Shown piece after piece: positions 23,730 through 34,264 of a stretch of 64,000 nucleotides of DNA. The position numbers and the translations under genes were made by a program. Source of the DNA: Aporrectodea caliginosa (Eukaryota > Annelida > Clitellata > Crassiclitellata > Lumbricidae). The stretch lies in contig JACEVL010000150.1 of the NCBI GenBank assembly GCA_020284085.1, positions 1,030,616 to 1,094,615 of the forward strand. The letters are read 5' to 3'. A model generated the notes under the pieces. That model had not been told where the DNA came from. It was given only the letters and a program-made list of their open reading frames with translations, and made no database searches. The first letter of the stretch is position 1; each line of letters opens with the position of its first letter.

Positions 23730-24670
23730 CGGCATTTTTATTATTAGCTGTTTTGCAAACGTTTCTATTGCGAGTGCGACCAAAGTTGACAAGCCCAATA
23801 TCGTAAAATTAGTAGTCATAGATATCTTGTAGTCAAAATGTCTCTGAAGCGCTTTGATTGTTATGACTGGAGTGATTGCACGCACTGTACATAATCAATC
23901 ATTTATTGCTTTCCTGCTCTCTGTGTATTAAATTTTGTTACAACATTAGTAAAATATGAAATTGTCTTCTACATTGACACAGGTATCATCATTAGTCAGC
24001 ACGTTCCAGTAACTTTAATTATTGATTTTTTTTATGATGCAATTTGTCAGTTACTTTGGAAAGTCGTGTATAATTCATGAAGCTGAATGCACCCATGCTT
24101 CAAAGGCTTTCAAAGCTCTGAGCAAATTATGAAACAGCGTGTTAATACGCACAATTTTGCTTATAGCCTTATAATTATTGTGACTAAGTAGTAACTAAAA
24201 TTAACAAAAATAAAAATCCATTAACTATAACTATAACTATAACTAAAAAATAATACTAACTATAACTATAACTCTAACTAAAATGAAAAACCATTAACTA
24301 TGACTGTAACTATAACTAAAATAAAATCTGTAAGGAGAATCACACTGTTTGGGAGACCACAAATAAGGGGGCGGATGCGTTAAGAATGGACTGAAGCTTG
24401 GAGAGGTTTAGTGAAGAGAGACCGCCGCAGACCGGCAAAGATGAAGTTGCCGAAGTCAACCCTAGTACAGATCAGTGCATGGACGAGTGTTGACCGCGTG
24501 AGGAGAGAGTGAGTGACGGATGGTGCGAATTTGGCGTAGATGACAAAGGCATGTTCGAGAGATGCGATTGACATGGTCTGAAAATGAAAGAACTGGGTCC
24601 AAGCTAACGCCCAGATCCCGAACTGAGACAGAGTAGGCTAGTGGACGTCTGGGAAAGTAGCGCGGAGAAA
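22690..24670 (-). mobile_element. L2/CR1-like LINE, 3' part, split by a hAT element
   Basis: Minus-strand reading gives HALICTRVDFGN and LQSILNAS (24380-24574 and beyond). After removal of the hAT insert at 23111-24347 it continues with PKYSHVSTLIRETLHWLAV and FKILTLMRNSLLGVAP, then the PRMRGAT block, down to about 22800. The 3' end is GGCGCTATACAAAGG with an (ATTACA)n-type tail. This is the C-terminal region downstream of the LINE RT. The family is related to the copy at 29080-29640. Confidence 0.75.
23111..24347. mobile_element. hAT element (TIR CAGTGTGATTCTC), 1237 bp, non-autonomous
   Basis: The ends are CAGTGTGATTCTC inverted repeats with an 8-bp duplication, TTTGGGAG (23103-23110 and 24348-24355), typical of hAT. 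Just inside both ends are arrays of TAACGATAACGA and ACTATAACTATA type hexamers. The centre holds two tandem copies (about 23457-23660 and 23727-23930) of a segment starting GTGCGGCATTTT, separated by (TA)n. The matching open frames inside (for example ending ITPVITIKALQR) are too short and repeat-bound to be a transposase. Confidence 0.88.
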
Positions 24671-24719
24671 TTCCTTGTCAATCTTGGCTAATTGCATATA
24701 TAGCCTACACGTAGGCCTA

Positions 24720-24877
24720 TATTCGTTTATTGAGAAAAACAATCGCAATGTCATTAGGCTTATATAAAAATATTTACTAGTTTATTCTAAAACTTTCTAA
24801 TGAACTTTAATTATTAATTATCACTCATGTTAGCATTTCTGCGTTTTTCTCAGATTGTTTTTCTCAATAAACGAATA
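24720..24877. mobile_element. 158-bp MITE with TA duplication
   Basis: TATTCGTTTATTGAGAAAAA at the left is repeated inverted at the right end, with TA on both sides (24718-24719, 24878-24879). This is consistent with a Tc1/mariner-derived MITE. Confidence 0.65.
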
Positions 24878-25276
24878 TAATATGAATTTGACACCTCTTA
24901 CACAATAAAATCTCCATAAATAAAGAGCACAATTAACGATGACGTCATTAATTTTAAGAAATCTGCCGTTGACAAATTAAGTTGTCGTTCGATAATTGAA
25001 TCATTTTCTACAAATCTATCAACATTTTGGCTTTGATTAGAATTTACTATTAATTGTGCAGAGATTTTTCGATTGGCCTCAATATTGTGCCGTTAGGTAT
25101 TCGTCGTCAATGCGAACACGAGCAGAGCAGGGTTCGTAATTCCTTCTCTATTTCAAATAAAGCTGGTAGCTTCTGGATGGCGTGGACGCCGTGGAGTACA
25201 GGAAGAATATATTTTACTAGAAGCCAGTTAAGTGCAAGTTAATGTGAATGAATTATTTAATTATATGAACTAATTC

Positions 25277-26086
25277 GGTTATCCCGTAGTTTACGTTGCT
25301 AAATTATTTTTAATGTCTTCACTCTTCAGTGCGGTACTTAACGCTGGTTAAGTGGTAATTCAGTGTTTAATCTAGACGTCTCTTGGGGAAAGTTCCCCAG
25401 GATCGAGTTCCCCCCACCCCCCAGAAAAATGAAAGACATGTAATTTTGTACAGAAAGTGTGAAATTTATGGATAAATTCCCCCAGGATTTATGGTCTACC
25501 CCCAATTTTTGTTGGAAAACTCTCGTTAAACCCCCCTCGTCGAAAAGTCTTGGAAAACTCTCGTTACTACCCCCCTCGAAAATTCTTGGGAAACTCTTGT
25601 TACTACCCCCCCCTCGAGAAAATTGCCCGGTCGTGTCAACTTTTCAAATATCCCCCTCAAACCCTCGATTCCCCCCGACAGCAAGGGGAGTAGATTAAAC
25701 ACTGGTGGTAATTGTAATTGAACATTTGTATAGCGTAAGTAAGCAGTCTACCAACGTCCATGATACCTGTCATCAAAAAAGAGTCCTTATAAAAGTTTTT
25801 TTTCCCTAATCGAACTTCTACTCAAGCAAGAATCATTGTCATCAATCCAACTTCTATTTAACCAAGATTTTTCATTGATCCAACTTATATTTTTCTTAGT
25901 TTGATCAATCCAGCTTCTATTTACGGAAACAATTACTTCCATCAATCCAGCTTCTATTTTAACAAAGAATTAGTTTCATCAATCCAACTTCCATTTAGGC
26001 CAACAATTATTTTTATCAGTTCAGCTTCCATTTAAATTTGACAAATTTTTACAAAATAATACAGCAACGTAAACTACGGTTTTACC
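25277..26086. mobile_element. MITE with 37-bp minisatellite core (type 3), carrying a nested MITE
   Basis: The ends read GGTTATCCCGTAGTTTACGT and, inverted, GGTAAAACCGTAGTTTACGT. Flanks AACTAATTC (25268-25276) and AATGAATTC (26087-26095) look like a diverged 9-bp duplication. From about 25790 to 26040 lie tandem 37-bp units with ATCAATCCAGCTTCTATTT. The related, shorter element at 49105-49594 shows what this one was before insertion of the element at 25361-25704. Confidence 0.82.
25361..25704. mobile_element. Nested MITE (TIR CAGTGTTTAATCTA), 9-bp TSD
   Basis: 14-bp perfect inverted repeats, CAGTGTTTAATCTA, are flanked by GTGGTAATT on both sides (25352-25360 and 25705-25713). The interior is C-rich, with runs such as CCCCCACCCCCC and CCCCCCCTCG. 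The adjacent stretch to about 25735 is a short LINE-tail-like piece (TTTGTATAGCG). Confidence 0.83.
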
Positions 26087-26289
26087 AATGAATTCATTTC
26101 AAATGTGACGTGGTATATTTGTTCTTTTAGAGTACCATAACAAAATTAGTGCCATCACCGGAAAGAAATAATTTTTCCTTTCGTGGCACAGCTGATCAGG
26201 ATATGAATCATGATCCTACAGAAAAACAGAATATGCTGATAACTCTGTACCGGTATCTGTTGTTTTATAACCAATTTTACTAAACAATT

Positions 26290-26625
26290 AGCCTATGAGA
26301 TCCAATACTGGAGAGAAGTCACACAAGCAGCTAAGGCCAGTTATGTCGGATATCGCATGCACAATATAGTTCTCTGAAGAGACAGATGAAACGCATATAG
26401 GTTACTTAAAACCTAGAGGTCATTTACTGACGATCCAAGTGCGAAGGGAGACACTGGACCCCTCAACCTACTGGAGAAAACCATACAAATGCAATTTATG
26501 TGAGAACTCATTTACACAAAGTTCTAATGTGACAAGACACATAAAAACCAATATAGAGTAAATTCATACAAATATCAGTTATGCCTGAAGTAATTTGCAG
26601 AGAACAGTAAATTATAGAGTCACAC
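26290..26625 (+). pseudogene. Decayed zinc fingers upstream of the ZNF gene
   Basis: About 26467-26560 still reads EKPYKCNLCENSFTQSSNV and then RHIKTN. It is followed by stops and by another broken finger running to 26625. These fingers are in line with the gene that follows, so the ancestral protein had more fingers at this end. No KRAB, SCAN, BTB or other N-terminal domain exon was recognised. Confidence 0.6.
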
Positions 26626-28272
26626 ATGAAAACTCCCAGAGGAGAAAACCTCTACACGTCTATTTTAAGCCAGAAATCATTTCCAGGGCTTTGTCCTCAC
26701 AATGACCACATGAAGAGCCACAATGGAGAAGAAAATCCCTACATAAGCCAGCTGTGTCAGAAATCATCTGCTGAAGGCAGTGCTGTGAAGATTCACATGA
26801 GAAACCATATCGGAGGACAACCTTACAAATGCCAGATATGTCAGAAAGCGTTTGCTGAAAGTAGTAACCTGAATTATCACATGATAACACATATTGGAGA
26901 AAAACCATACAAATGCCAGTTATGTCATAAATCATTTGCCAGTGGTGGTGCTCTGAATTATCACACGAGAACCCATACTGGAGAAAAACCATACAAATGC
27001 CAGCTATGTCAGAGAGTGTTTGCCCAGAGTAGTCATCTGAATTGTCACTTGAGAAAGCATACTGGAGAAAAACCATACAAATGTCAGTTATGTCATAAAT
27101 CATTTGTTAAAGGCAGTACTCTGAATCATCACATGAGAACCCATACTGGAGAAAAATCATACAAATGCCAGCTCTGTCAGAAAGCGTTTGCTGAAAGTAG
27201 TAACCTGAATTATCACATGATAACACATACTGGAGAAAAACCATACAAATGCCAGTTATGTCATAAATCATTTGCCAATGGTGGTGCTCTGAATTATCAC
27301 ACGAGTACCCATACTGGAGAAAAACCATACAAATGCCAGCTATGTCAGAGAGTGTTTGCCCAGAGTAGTCATCTGAATTGTCACTTGAGAAAGCATACTG
27401 GAGAAAAACCATACAAATGCCAGTTATGTCATAAATCATTTGCCAGTGGTGGTGCTCTGAATTATCACACGAGAACCCATACTGGAGAAAAACCATACAA
27501 ATGCCAGCTATGTCAGAGAGTGTTTGCCCAGAGTAGTCATCTGATTTGTCACTTGAGAAAGCATACTGGAGAAAAACCATACAAATGCCAGTTATGTCAT
27601 AAATCATTTGCCAATGGTGGTGCTCTGAATTATCACACAAGAACCCATACTGGAGAAAAACCATACAAATGCCAGCTATGTCAGAAAGTGTTTGCCCAGA
27701 GTAGTCATCTGAATTGTCACTTGAGAAAGCATACTGGAGAAAAACCATACCAATGCCAGTTATGTCATAAATCATTTTCCATGCTTAGTATTCTCAATCT
27801 TCACATGAAAACCCATACTGGAGAAAAACCATACATGTGTCACCTATGTATGAAATTATTCACACAGTCTGGCAATCGTATGCGACACATGAAAGTGCAC
27901 ACAGGAGAAAAACCACACATGTGTCAGTTATGTCATAAATCATTTGCAAGTGGTAGTACTCTGAATTATCACATGAGAACCCATACTGGAGAAAAACCAT
28001 ACAAATGTCAGTTATGTCATAAATCATTTGCTAAACGCAGTACTCTGAATCATCACATGAGAACCCATACTGGAGAAAAACCATACAAATGTCAGTTATG
28101 TCATAAATTATTTGCTAAAGGCAGTACTGTGAAGAATCACATGAGAACCCATACTGGAGAAAAGCCACACATGTGTCAGTTATGTCAGAAATTGTTTGCC
28201 ACAGGCAATAGTCTGAATCATCACATGGAAACCCATGCAGGAGAAAGACCAAATAATGCCGTTTATGTATGA
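26626..28272 (+). CDS. C2H2 zinc-finger protein, 17 intact fingers
   Basis: The single open frame of 548 codons contains two degenerate fingers (residues about 8-65) and then 17 complete C2H2 fingers from Cys69 to about residue 541. They are spaced every 28 residues by TGEKPYKC linkers. Such arrays bind DNA in the nucleus. Fingers of the types SFASGGALNYH and VFAQSSHLNCH alternate in nearly identical pairs (168-bp unit), so the array grew by recent tandem duplication. Helix position 6 is Tyr, Cys or His in most fingers rather than the usual Arg/Lys, so the DNA target is hard to predict. The ATG at 26626 lies inside the finger series and stops lie just upstream. Downstream, finger sequence continues in another frame after 28250. 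The true start may lie in an unseen exon, or the locus may be a decaying copy whose core is still open. No effector domain is visible. Confidence 0.7.
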   Translation: MKTPRGENLYTSILSQKSFPGLCPHNDHMKSHNGEENPYISQLCQKSSAEGSAVKIHMRNHIGGQPYKCQICQKAFAESSNLNYHMITHIGEKPYKCQLCHKSFASGGALNYHTRTHTGEKPYKCQLCQRVFAQSSHLNCHLRKHTGEKPYKCQLCHKSFVKGSTLNHHMRTHTGEKSYKCQLCQKAFAESSNLNYHMITHTGEKPYKCQLCHKSFANGGALNYHTSTHTGEKPYKCQLCQRVFAQSSHLNCHLRKHTGEKPYKCQLCHKSFASGGALNYHTRTHTGEKPYKCQLCQRVFAQSSHLICHLRKHTGEKPYKCQLCHKSFANGGALNYHTRTHTGEKPYKCQLCQKVFAQSSHLNCHLRKHTGEKPYQCQLCHKSFSMLSILNLHMKTHTGEKPYMCHLCMKLFTQSGNRMRHMKVHTGEKPHMCQLCHKSFASGSTLNYHMRTHTGEKPYKCQLCHKSFAKRSTLNHHMRTHTGEKPYKCQLCHKLFAKGSTVKNHMRTHTGEKPHMCQLCQKLFATGNSLNHHMETHAGERPNNAVYV

Positions 28273-28376
28273 AAATATTTACTGACCATACACATGAAAG
28301 CAAACACAGAATAAATTCATACATATGCCATTTTTGCAGTAGAGCTTTTAGAAAGAAAGACACACCATGCACGTAA
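28250..28376 (+). pseudogene. Frameshifted C-terminal zinc fingers
   Basis: In the frame next to that of the ZNF gene the sequence reads CRLCMKIFTDHTHESKH, then SYICHFCSRAFRKKDTP, before a stop. These are two more fingers lost through a frameshift near 28245-28255. This shows that the stop at 28270-28272 is secondary. Confidence 0.65.
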
Positions 28377-28399
28377 GACGCATGCTTGGAGTAAAGATA

Positions 28400-29080
28400 T
28401 AATTATCTGATTCAGAGAGGCAATTAGCAACCTTAACATCAGATCTGACTCAAGATATGGTACAAGCATTACCTCACGAGATTTATGCCTACATGTCTTT
28501 ATTATCATTGTGATGTTTATGTTCAAGAATGTTGTGACTGGTGAAAGCACCTGATCTCTTTCAACAAAGTATAGGGGGATTAGAGCCTAATCAATTGAGG
28601 ATGAGGACCGTTTATGACATGACCTTACGGATGTGGAATATTCAGTGAATTATTTGAAATGAAGCAGGAATTTAGAAAGCACTGTTCCAACCATGGCAAT
28701 ACTTCACCAGATGAATTACTTATTGATCAATGCTGTTTTTTGTCAAGACTACAACAGCATCCAACAGCTACAAATTACGTTCTATTTTCATTTCTAAGAA
28801 ATCACCTGTTGCAGAATTTTGAAGAAAACAATTATTCTAGAATCACAAGTTTATTTTCATAGCATGTTGATTAATGCCAGTGCCATATACAGTATTATTT
28901 TAAAATTATTTTATTGTCTGAAATTTTTATTTCAATTTCTGATGGTGAGTTGCTTATTGCAGCATTGATTTAATTTGTTTACTGTTTGATTTCGTGATTT
29001 CTACTTTGGAGCAAATGGCATAGCATGCCAGAATGACGTTTACAATATTTGAACAGGCTTTTCAGTTATGCTAGAACTAT
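28400..29080. other. Intergenic DNA, nothing recognised
   Basis: AT-rich unique sequence with no domain-bearing frame or clear repeat. Confidence 0.4.
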
Positions 29081-29640
29081 TGTAATTGTAATTGTAATTG
29101 TAATCGAACATTTATATAGTGCCGCTCAAAAATCAGCAGCGCTCTCGACCTGTGTCAGTGCCTGCATCACGAAACAAGAAAGTCTTAAGACGTCTACGGA
29201 ACTGGGAAGGAGAGAGGGCTAGTAACTCAAAGCGAAGAGACTGGGGAAGAGAGTTCCAAGCTGATGGGCCAACACGGGCAAAGCACCTAGAGTGGGCCGT
29301 AGCAGAGCGCATGCGAGGGACAAACCATAAGGCCACGGGTCGAAGATCGCAAAGAGGCCCTCGCAGGTAAGGAGGAGACAAAGGTGCAAAAAGACCTCAG
29401 GTAGGATGGAGCCACCCCCAACAAGGCAGTTACGCATGAGGGAAAGGATTTTGAAGGTTACCCGCTGTTGGATACGGAGCCAGTGAAGGGTATCCCGAAT
29501 ATAGCCTGAGATATGGGCAAACTTTGGAATGGCGCCTATAAGCCGAGCAGCTGCATTAAGAATAGACTGGAGTTTGTGAGTATTAGAGGCGGAGAGTCCA
29601 ATGTATGCAGCGTTCCCAAAGTCGACCCGATACATGTGCT
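29080..29640 (-). mobile_element. L2/CR1-like LINE, 3' fragment
   Basis: Minus-strand reading gives YRVDFGNAAYIGLS, LQSILNAAARLIGAIPK, IRDTLHWL and FKILSLMRNCLVGG. In another frame it gives PSAWNSLPQSLRFELL and LKTFLF. The end is CGGCACTATATAAATGTTCG with a (TTACAA)n tail. It has the same domain order as the LINE at 22690-24670. Frameshifted. Confidence 0.75.
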
Positions 29641-30660
29641 AACTGAATGGCAGTTGGAGCTAACAGACTTAAAACTTATTGGTACAATGTACATCCACTG
29701 TCGTAGGATTTTGTAGATGCAGTAAATTTACAGCAGTTTTGGATAATCTTTTTGAAATTGAAATTGTTCTGCTTCAACCCCCTCCTGGATAGACAGACAA
29801 CGATAATGACCGTAATGACTCGAACTGCACTTTTGACACCAGTCTCACCGACATGACGGAGTAAGGGGGACGCTTTTTAGTAGGCCTACACTGGGTGTAC
29901 ACAGCGGAACTGACTAAGCTCATCACTGCTTTTGGGAGCGCGATTACACCAGGACGACGACATTCATCTGTGTAGATAATGCTTCATGTCTGTGTTGTAG
30001 GAATATTTATATTGTATTGGCTATTTCAGTTCCGATGCATAATGTGCACATTGATGCACAGTAAACAGGCGACGTAGCCTACTGGTGGCTGTTTAGGCTA
30101 TTTAAGAGATTTGAATTTGGGGCTTGCACAGTCCGTACATGGGACCTTAAATGGCGTTGCAACCAGTCAAGCGGGCAGCGGTGATGAAGGATTTCGTCTA
30201 TCAATGCTATGAAAAATAAGCAGGTCGAGGTCATACGGTTTCTACTTATCGTTTACCATGATGCTTGACTGATCACTTCCAAAAATTGTCTTCCTTTTGT
30301 AGTAGCAGTAGTATTAGTAGGTTTAGTAATATTAATAGTGGTGGTGGTGGTGGTGCTGGTCGCGGTTGTTGTAGTATTATAGTGGTAGTAGTTGTAGATT
30401 AGGCCTATATCAATACTAAGATTGTTTCAAGACGCTATACAGCGCCCCTTCAGAAACCAGGCCTGCCAAACACCACATAGTCACTAAATAAACATGACGA
30501 TGTGATTTACCTAAACAGCCCCGTTCGTTCAGCTGTCGTGGTGCCCATAGCGGGATGAAGTTACCACCATTGGCACGGGGCCGGACCACGCTGGGCCCAG
30601 TAAACGTGGCGGAGACTTAACGTAGGTTTTCATCGGCATGGTTTCATTGATCTTTTAGCT
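29641..30660. other. Intergenic DNA with GTA/GTG triplet repeats
   Basis: Imperfect GTA/GTG/GTT triplet runs at about 30299-30396. No gene recognised. Confidence 0.4.
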
Positions 30661-30664
30661 AGAT

Positions 30665-31000
30665 AGTTTCGTTTCGTTTGGTTTCGTTTATTGATCCAGT
30701 TAAAATAAAATACAAGTGTTGAACATAAATGTACGTAATATGCAGTCAAAGTAAAGTACAAATATTATAGTATACGGTCTGAGCTGTCTGAGTCATAATA
30801 AAACACTTTTAGAAGAGAAGTTAGTGTAAGGTCAGGAACAAAAGGCACACCTAGAAGGGAAAACTCCCGCTGAGTAGGGGCCCAATTCAAGAATGTGTAG
30901 TGGCTGATTACTCGGAGATAATGAAAATATTGATATAATTCACTATCAAAAAAGCTGGACGAAAACTTTGAGGGATAAGCAACATCTTGAGGCAATAAAC
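30665..31000 (-). mobile_element. Probable LINE 3' end with (AAACG)n tail
   Basis: On the minus strand an open frame (30765-30995) ends LKVFYYDSDSSDRIL. It is followed within about 75 bp by a GGATCAATAAACGAAACCAA region carrying AATAAA and an (AAACG)n tail. A retroelement 3' end fits, but the protein was not matched to a LINE clade. Confidence 0.45.
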
Positions 31001-31053
31001 TAAACGGGTGGTAGATGACGCAACATCAGGAAATCTTCCGAATTGGTTAGCTT

Positions 31054-31236
31054 CATGGGCGAATTTAGGGGGTTTACGGGTTCAACCCCCCCCCCTCCCA
31101 ATAAGTTTCCGAAAACAATTTTATAGGCTTCTACATGCGAAATAGAAAAAAACCTGAACTTTTGCCTCCATTATCAATGGCAACCCCCTCGAAATCTTAA
31201 AAGCCCTTCCGAAATTTTTGTCTGGCTACGACCATG
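31054..31236. mobile_element. hAT-type MITE, 183 bp, second copy of the 12043 family
   Basis: It starts CATGGGCGAATTTAGGGGG and ends GTCTGGCTACGACCATG, with an 8-bp duplication, GTTAGCTT (31046-31053 and 31237-31244). The body shares GGGTTCAACCCCCC and CATGCGAAATA with the element at 12043-12198. Confidence 0.8.
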
Positions 31237-31379
31237 GTTAGCTTGCAGCGTAGATAAGATATTTTAAGGTTGTACATTTCAGCCAACCTCGCTATCTTTG
31301 TTTCATGCTGACTCCTAGTCTTCTAATATTTATATCTATTGTCGTCCACGTTCAATGACTCTCATGTGACTAGCCTCTA

Positions 31380-31530
31380 TTGAGCACAAGGATAGCTCTT
31401 GGTGTCCTCTTTCAGTTGGGCCTCAGGGTCTGGAATTCACTTCCGGGAAATGTTCGCTGTTCAGAGTTCGTTTTGGCCTTGAGATCTCGACTGAAAAACC
31501 ATCTTTTCTTGGACCATTTAATCTACAGGC
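31380..31530 (+). mobile_element. LINE C-terminal fragment
   Basis: The frame reads GLRVWNSLPGNVRCSEF, then LRSRLKNHLFLDH. This is the conserved tail block after the RT domain of CR1/Jockey-type LINEs. Only this fragment is left. Confidence 0.6.
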
Positions 31531-32724
31531 TGTTTTTGTGTCATCAGCACCAACATCACCGTCTTACTTGTCGTCATTATCATCTTTATTTCCGTTCTGC
31601 TATATGTTGACCTTTTTTATCGACGCCGGTAGGCCTATTATCATAATCACCAAGCTGGAGCTTTGTAGGCCTATATAACATGCATGCAAATACGAATGTA
31701 AATGCTTTTTCTATAATGTCCGGTTGGCTTCGACGCTAATAATAATAATCTTCGTTTAATTTCAAACTGACACAACGCAGGATGATTACAAATCAGTATG
31801 AACGGATGATCACAAGTTATTACAGGAGTCGAATTTAACTGTATTCGGTAGCCATGCAAGGTGCCGATCACGTCCTGCATCTCATTTTTACGAGCGCGCC
31901 ATCTCGCGAATGATAGGCTGAGTGGACCTTTTGTAGGGTTCGGAAAGCGATCCCGCTACCTACTGCTCTTCACGCCACTGATGTTTCCACTACGGACACC
32001 CCTCACTGCTCGCGTTTGAATGGGTGTCACGCCATTACTTTAAGGTTAGCGTGTACGGACAGTGCTAGCTCGAGATTCAAATCTCTTACTTAAGCACCAT
32101 CCATCAGCGTAGAAACCGGCAACAACGCGCGCAGACGTGCATAGTAGCTTACGTGCGCTCTTCCCAGTCTACTTGGTTATCCAATAGAAACCCCGCAAAT
32201 GAGCTTACGAGTGACTATCTAAGAGTGACTATCTGGTATATTGCGATTTAACGCGAGTTCAAATGTTCGGCTGGAGGTCAACGACAATCGTCAAGTGGCG
32301 TTCCAGTGGCGTTACATTGGCGACAGGAAGACATTCGCTAGATGGCACCACACATTCATTTTTTCCGTCGTAACGCTGAGGTATCTATGCCGTTGAACAT
32401 AATCGGATGTCTGGCCAGACCATGATACGGCACTGCAGACTAAAAATGTAAGTTTACTCTGAATGTTGTCTGATTGCTTCTTTAGGCCTACGTGTGATTC
32501 TTAGTTAAATATTCATACAATATTATTTATACTGCACGTTAGTAGAGATGTTCTGCTTCCAAAGTAGCTTAAGGTCATTTGCATGCTCTGCACATTTAGC
32601 GTAATAAATTTTTTATGTAGGCCTACTGACTTTATTACGCATGTAGCAGCAGCTTTTACTCAACGAAACTTTCCGCCATAGTGATGGCAGCGGCTAGCTA
32701 GCGTGCATGCAGAAAAGATCAGTA
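31531..32724. other. Intergenic DNA, nothing recognised
   Basis: Unique sequence. Three TAGGCCTA motifs occur near 31631, 31667 and 32483, and a fourth near 32620. No gene or repeat assigned. Confidence 0.35.
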
Positions 32725-32770
32725 CCTAAAGCTAGCACTGAGGCAGCCATGACATGAGTGTGTAGTCTCT

Positions 32771-32830
<60 letters not shown>

Positions 32831-33010
32831 CATCGCATCTTCCCACCGACGGTATACGGTCAGTGTACTTTTATCGCTGAGGTGGCTATATAGGTGGAGC
32901 AGAAATCTCGGACCAAATTTCTGCCCTGGTGTAGTTTTGACTCGCACCCCGCCCCCCCTCTAGGTTGACAGACAGTCCAGCACACTAACCACTGCACTAT
33001 GCCGCACCCC
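32725..33010 (-). mobile_element. tRNA-derived SINE (family A) with internal (GA)n expansion
   Basis: The minus strand starts GGGGTGCGGCATAGTGCAGT, a tRNA-like head. The body carries GAGATTTCTGCTCCACC and GTCGGTGGGAAGATGCGAT. A (GA)n tract (32766-32828) replaces part of the body, and the 3' block ATGGCTGCCTCAGTGCTAGC closes the element. The copy at 15160-15345 shows the 3' block without the expansion. Confidence 0.7.
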
Positions 33011-34264
33011 AAGCTGACAGCAAATCGGTATCGGATGAAAAATAAGTTGTATCGAATATATGCAGCCTTGGTCTAAATTCGGCTTTGGTCAAAAGTTGGC
33101 CTATAGTGTGTACAGGATATGCTGGTACATTTGTACATATAGAGGCTTGGTTTCTCTGTACACAAAAAATTCTCCCAATATGATTATATGTTGTTCCCAG
33201 TGTTTCCTGTTGCCCAGCTTCAATTTGAAATGCTGAATCTTGTGAGGAGGGCATTATCAAATTACAATTGGACTTTATTGCATGTATAAATATGCACATG
33301 TACGTGTGTTATTGTATGAATGTGCATATATATATACGCATGGATGCATGTAGGTATGCACTGTACGTATGTATGTATGAAGGTGTACTGTACAGGTCCC
33401 TGGAAAAGACAGGTAAGCGTGTTAGCAGGCACGTAGGCTTACACAGACTGACAAACACGTACACACGACCGATCGACTGACTGACTGACTCACTGACTGA
33501 CATACAGACATACAAACAAACACGGAGACAGGTCGGGAGGCGGACAGACAGACAGAGAGACACGCATACAGACAGGCTTGTTCAGGATGCATCTCGCGAG
33601 GCCAGTTGAAACTTGCAGTTTTGCCCATCAGCGTCACCGATACACTGGGCATCTGTGCCAATGAGGGAGACCGGCTCTATGTACATTTCAATTATCGTAT
33701 ACGCGCACGACATGAATATGCATGAGGCAGACTTTGCCAACACGTTATGGTTCCCGTTGGCGTTCACGTTGCCTTCAGGCGTCTAACCCTCCACAATATG
33801 TTAAACTCACAATGAAGATATATCCAGAATATGGCAGAGAGTGCGTGCATAATATTATGTTACTTGATGCATGAATTAACGGTCGTGACTCTAGCCCCTA
33901 TTATGAACTTAATTAGAAACTATCGACTGACATAATAATAATAATCAGGGTAGGCCTTAGCATCAATGACGCTCCAGGCAAAGAATACAGTTTGGCGCCC
34001 ATGCCGCGGGGAGGCGCCCCACCTAATTAAAAAAATAAAATAGGCTTAGTTGCATAAATAGCAAAACATGAATTTGAATCTTGTCAGCGAGTAAATAGCC
34101 CTGCATCATGCCAGATTGCGATTAATAGAACATTTTGAATTCAGATGAAAAATAGTACTTATAAAAATGATTTTTAAAAAATTGAAAACAGCATAATTTT
34201 TGTGAAAATGACGTATACATAAATTGTGGTGCTCGAGGCAACTGTCTGCTCCGCCAATTGTACT
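33011..34264. other. Intergenic DNA with CTGA/CAGA repeats
   Basis: Short (GACT)n and (GACA)n runs lie at about 33474-33570. The region near 33965-34020 (GGCGCCCATGCCGCGG) may be the end of an old DNA transposon but has no visible partner. Confidence 0.35.

Noticed and set aside
23354..23885. Two near-identical 85-codon frames in the hAT element
   Set aside because: They come from the internal tandem duplication and run straight into (TA)n; they lack hAT transposase motifs.
26660..27775. Antisense open frames of 147 and 222 codons under the zinc-finger gene
   Set aside because: They are mirror shadows of the 28-codon zinc-finger repeat; the sense strand has the invariant Cys and His residues.
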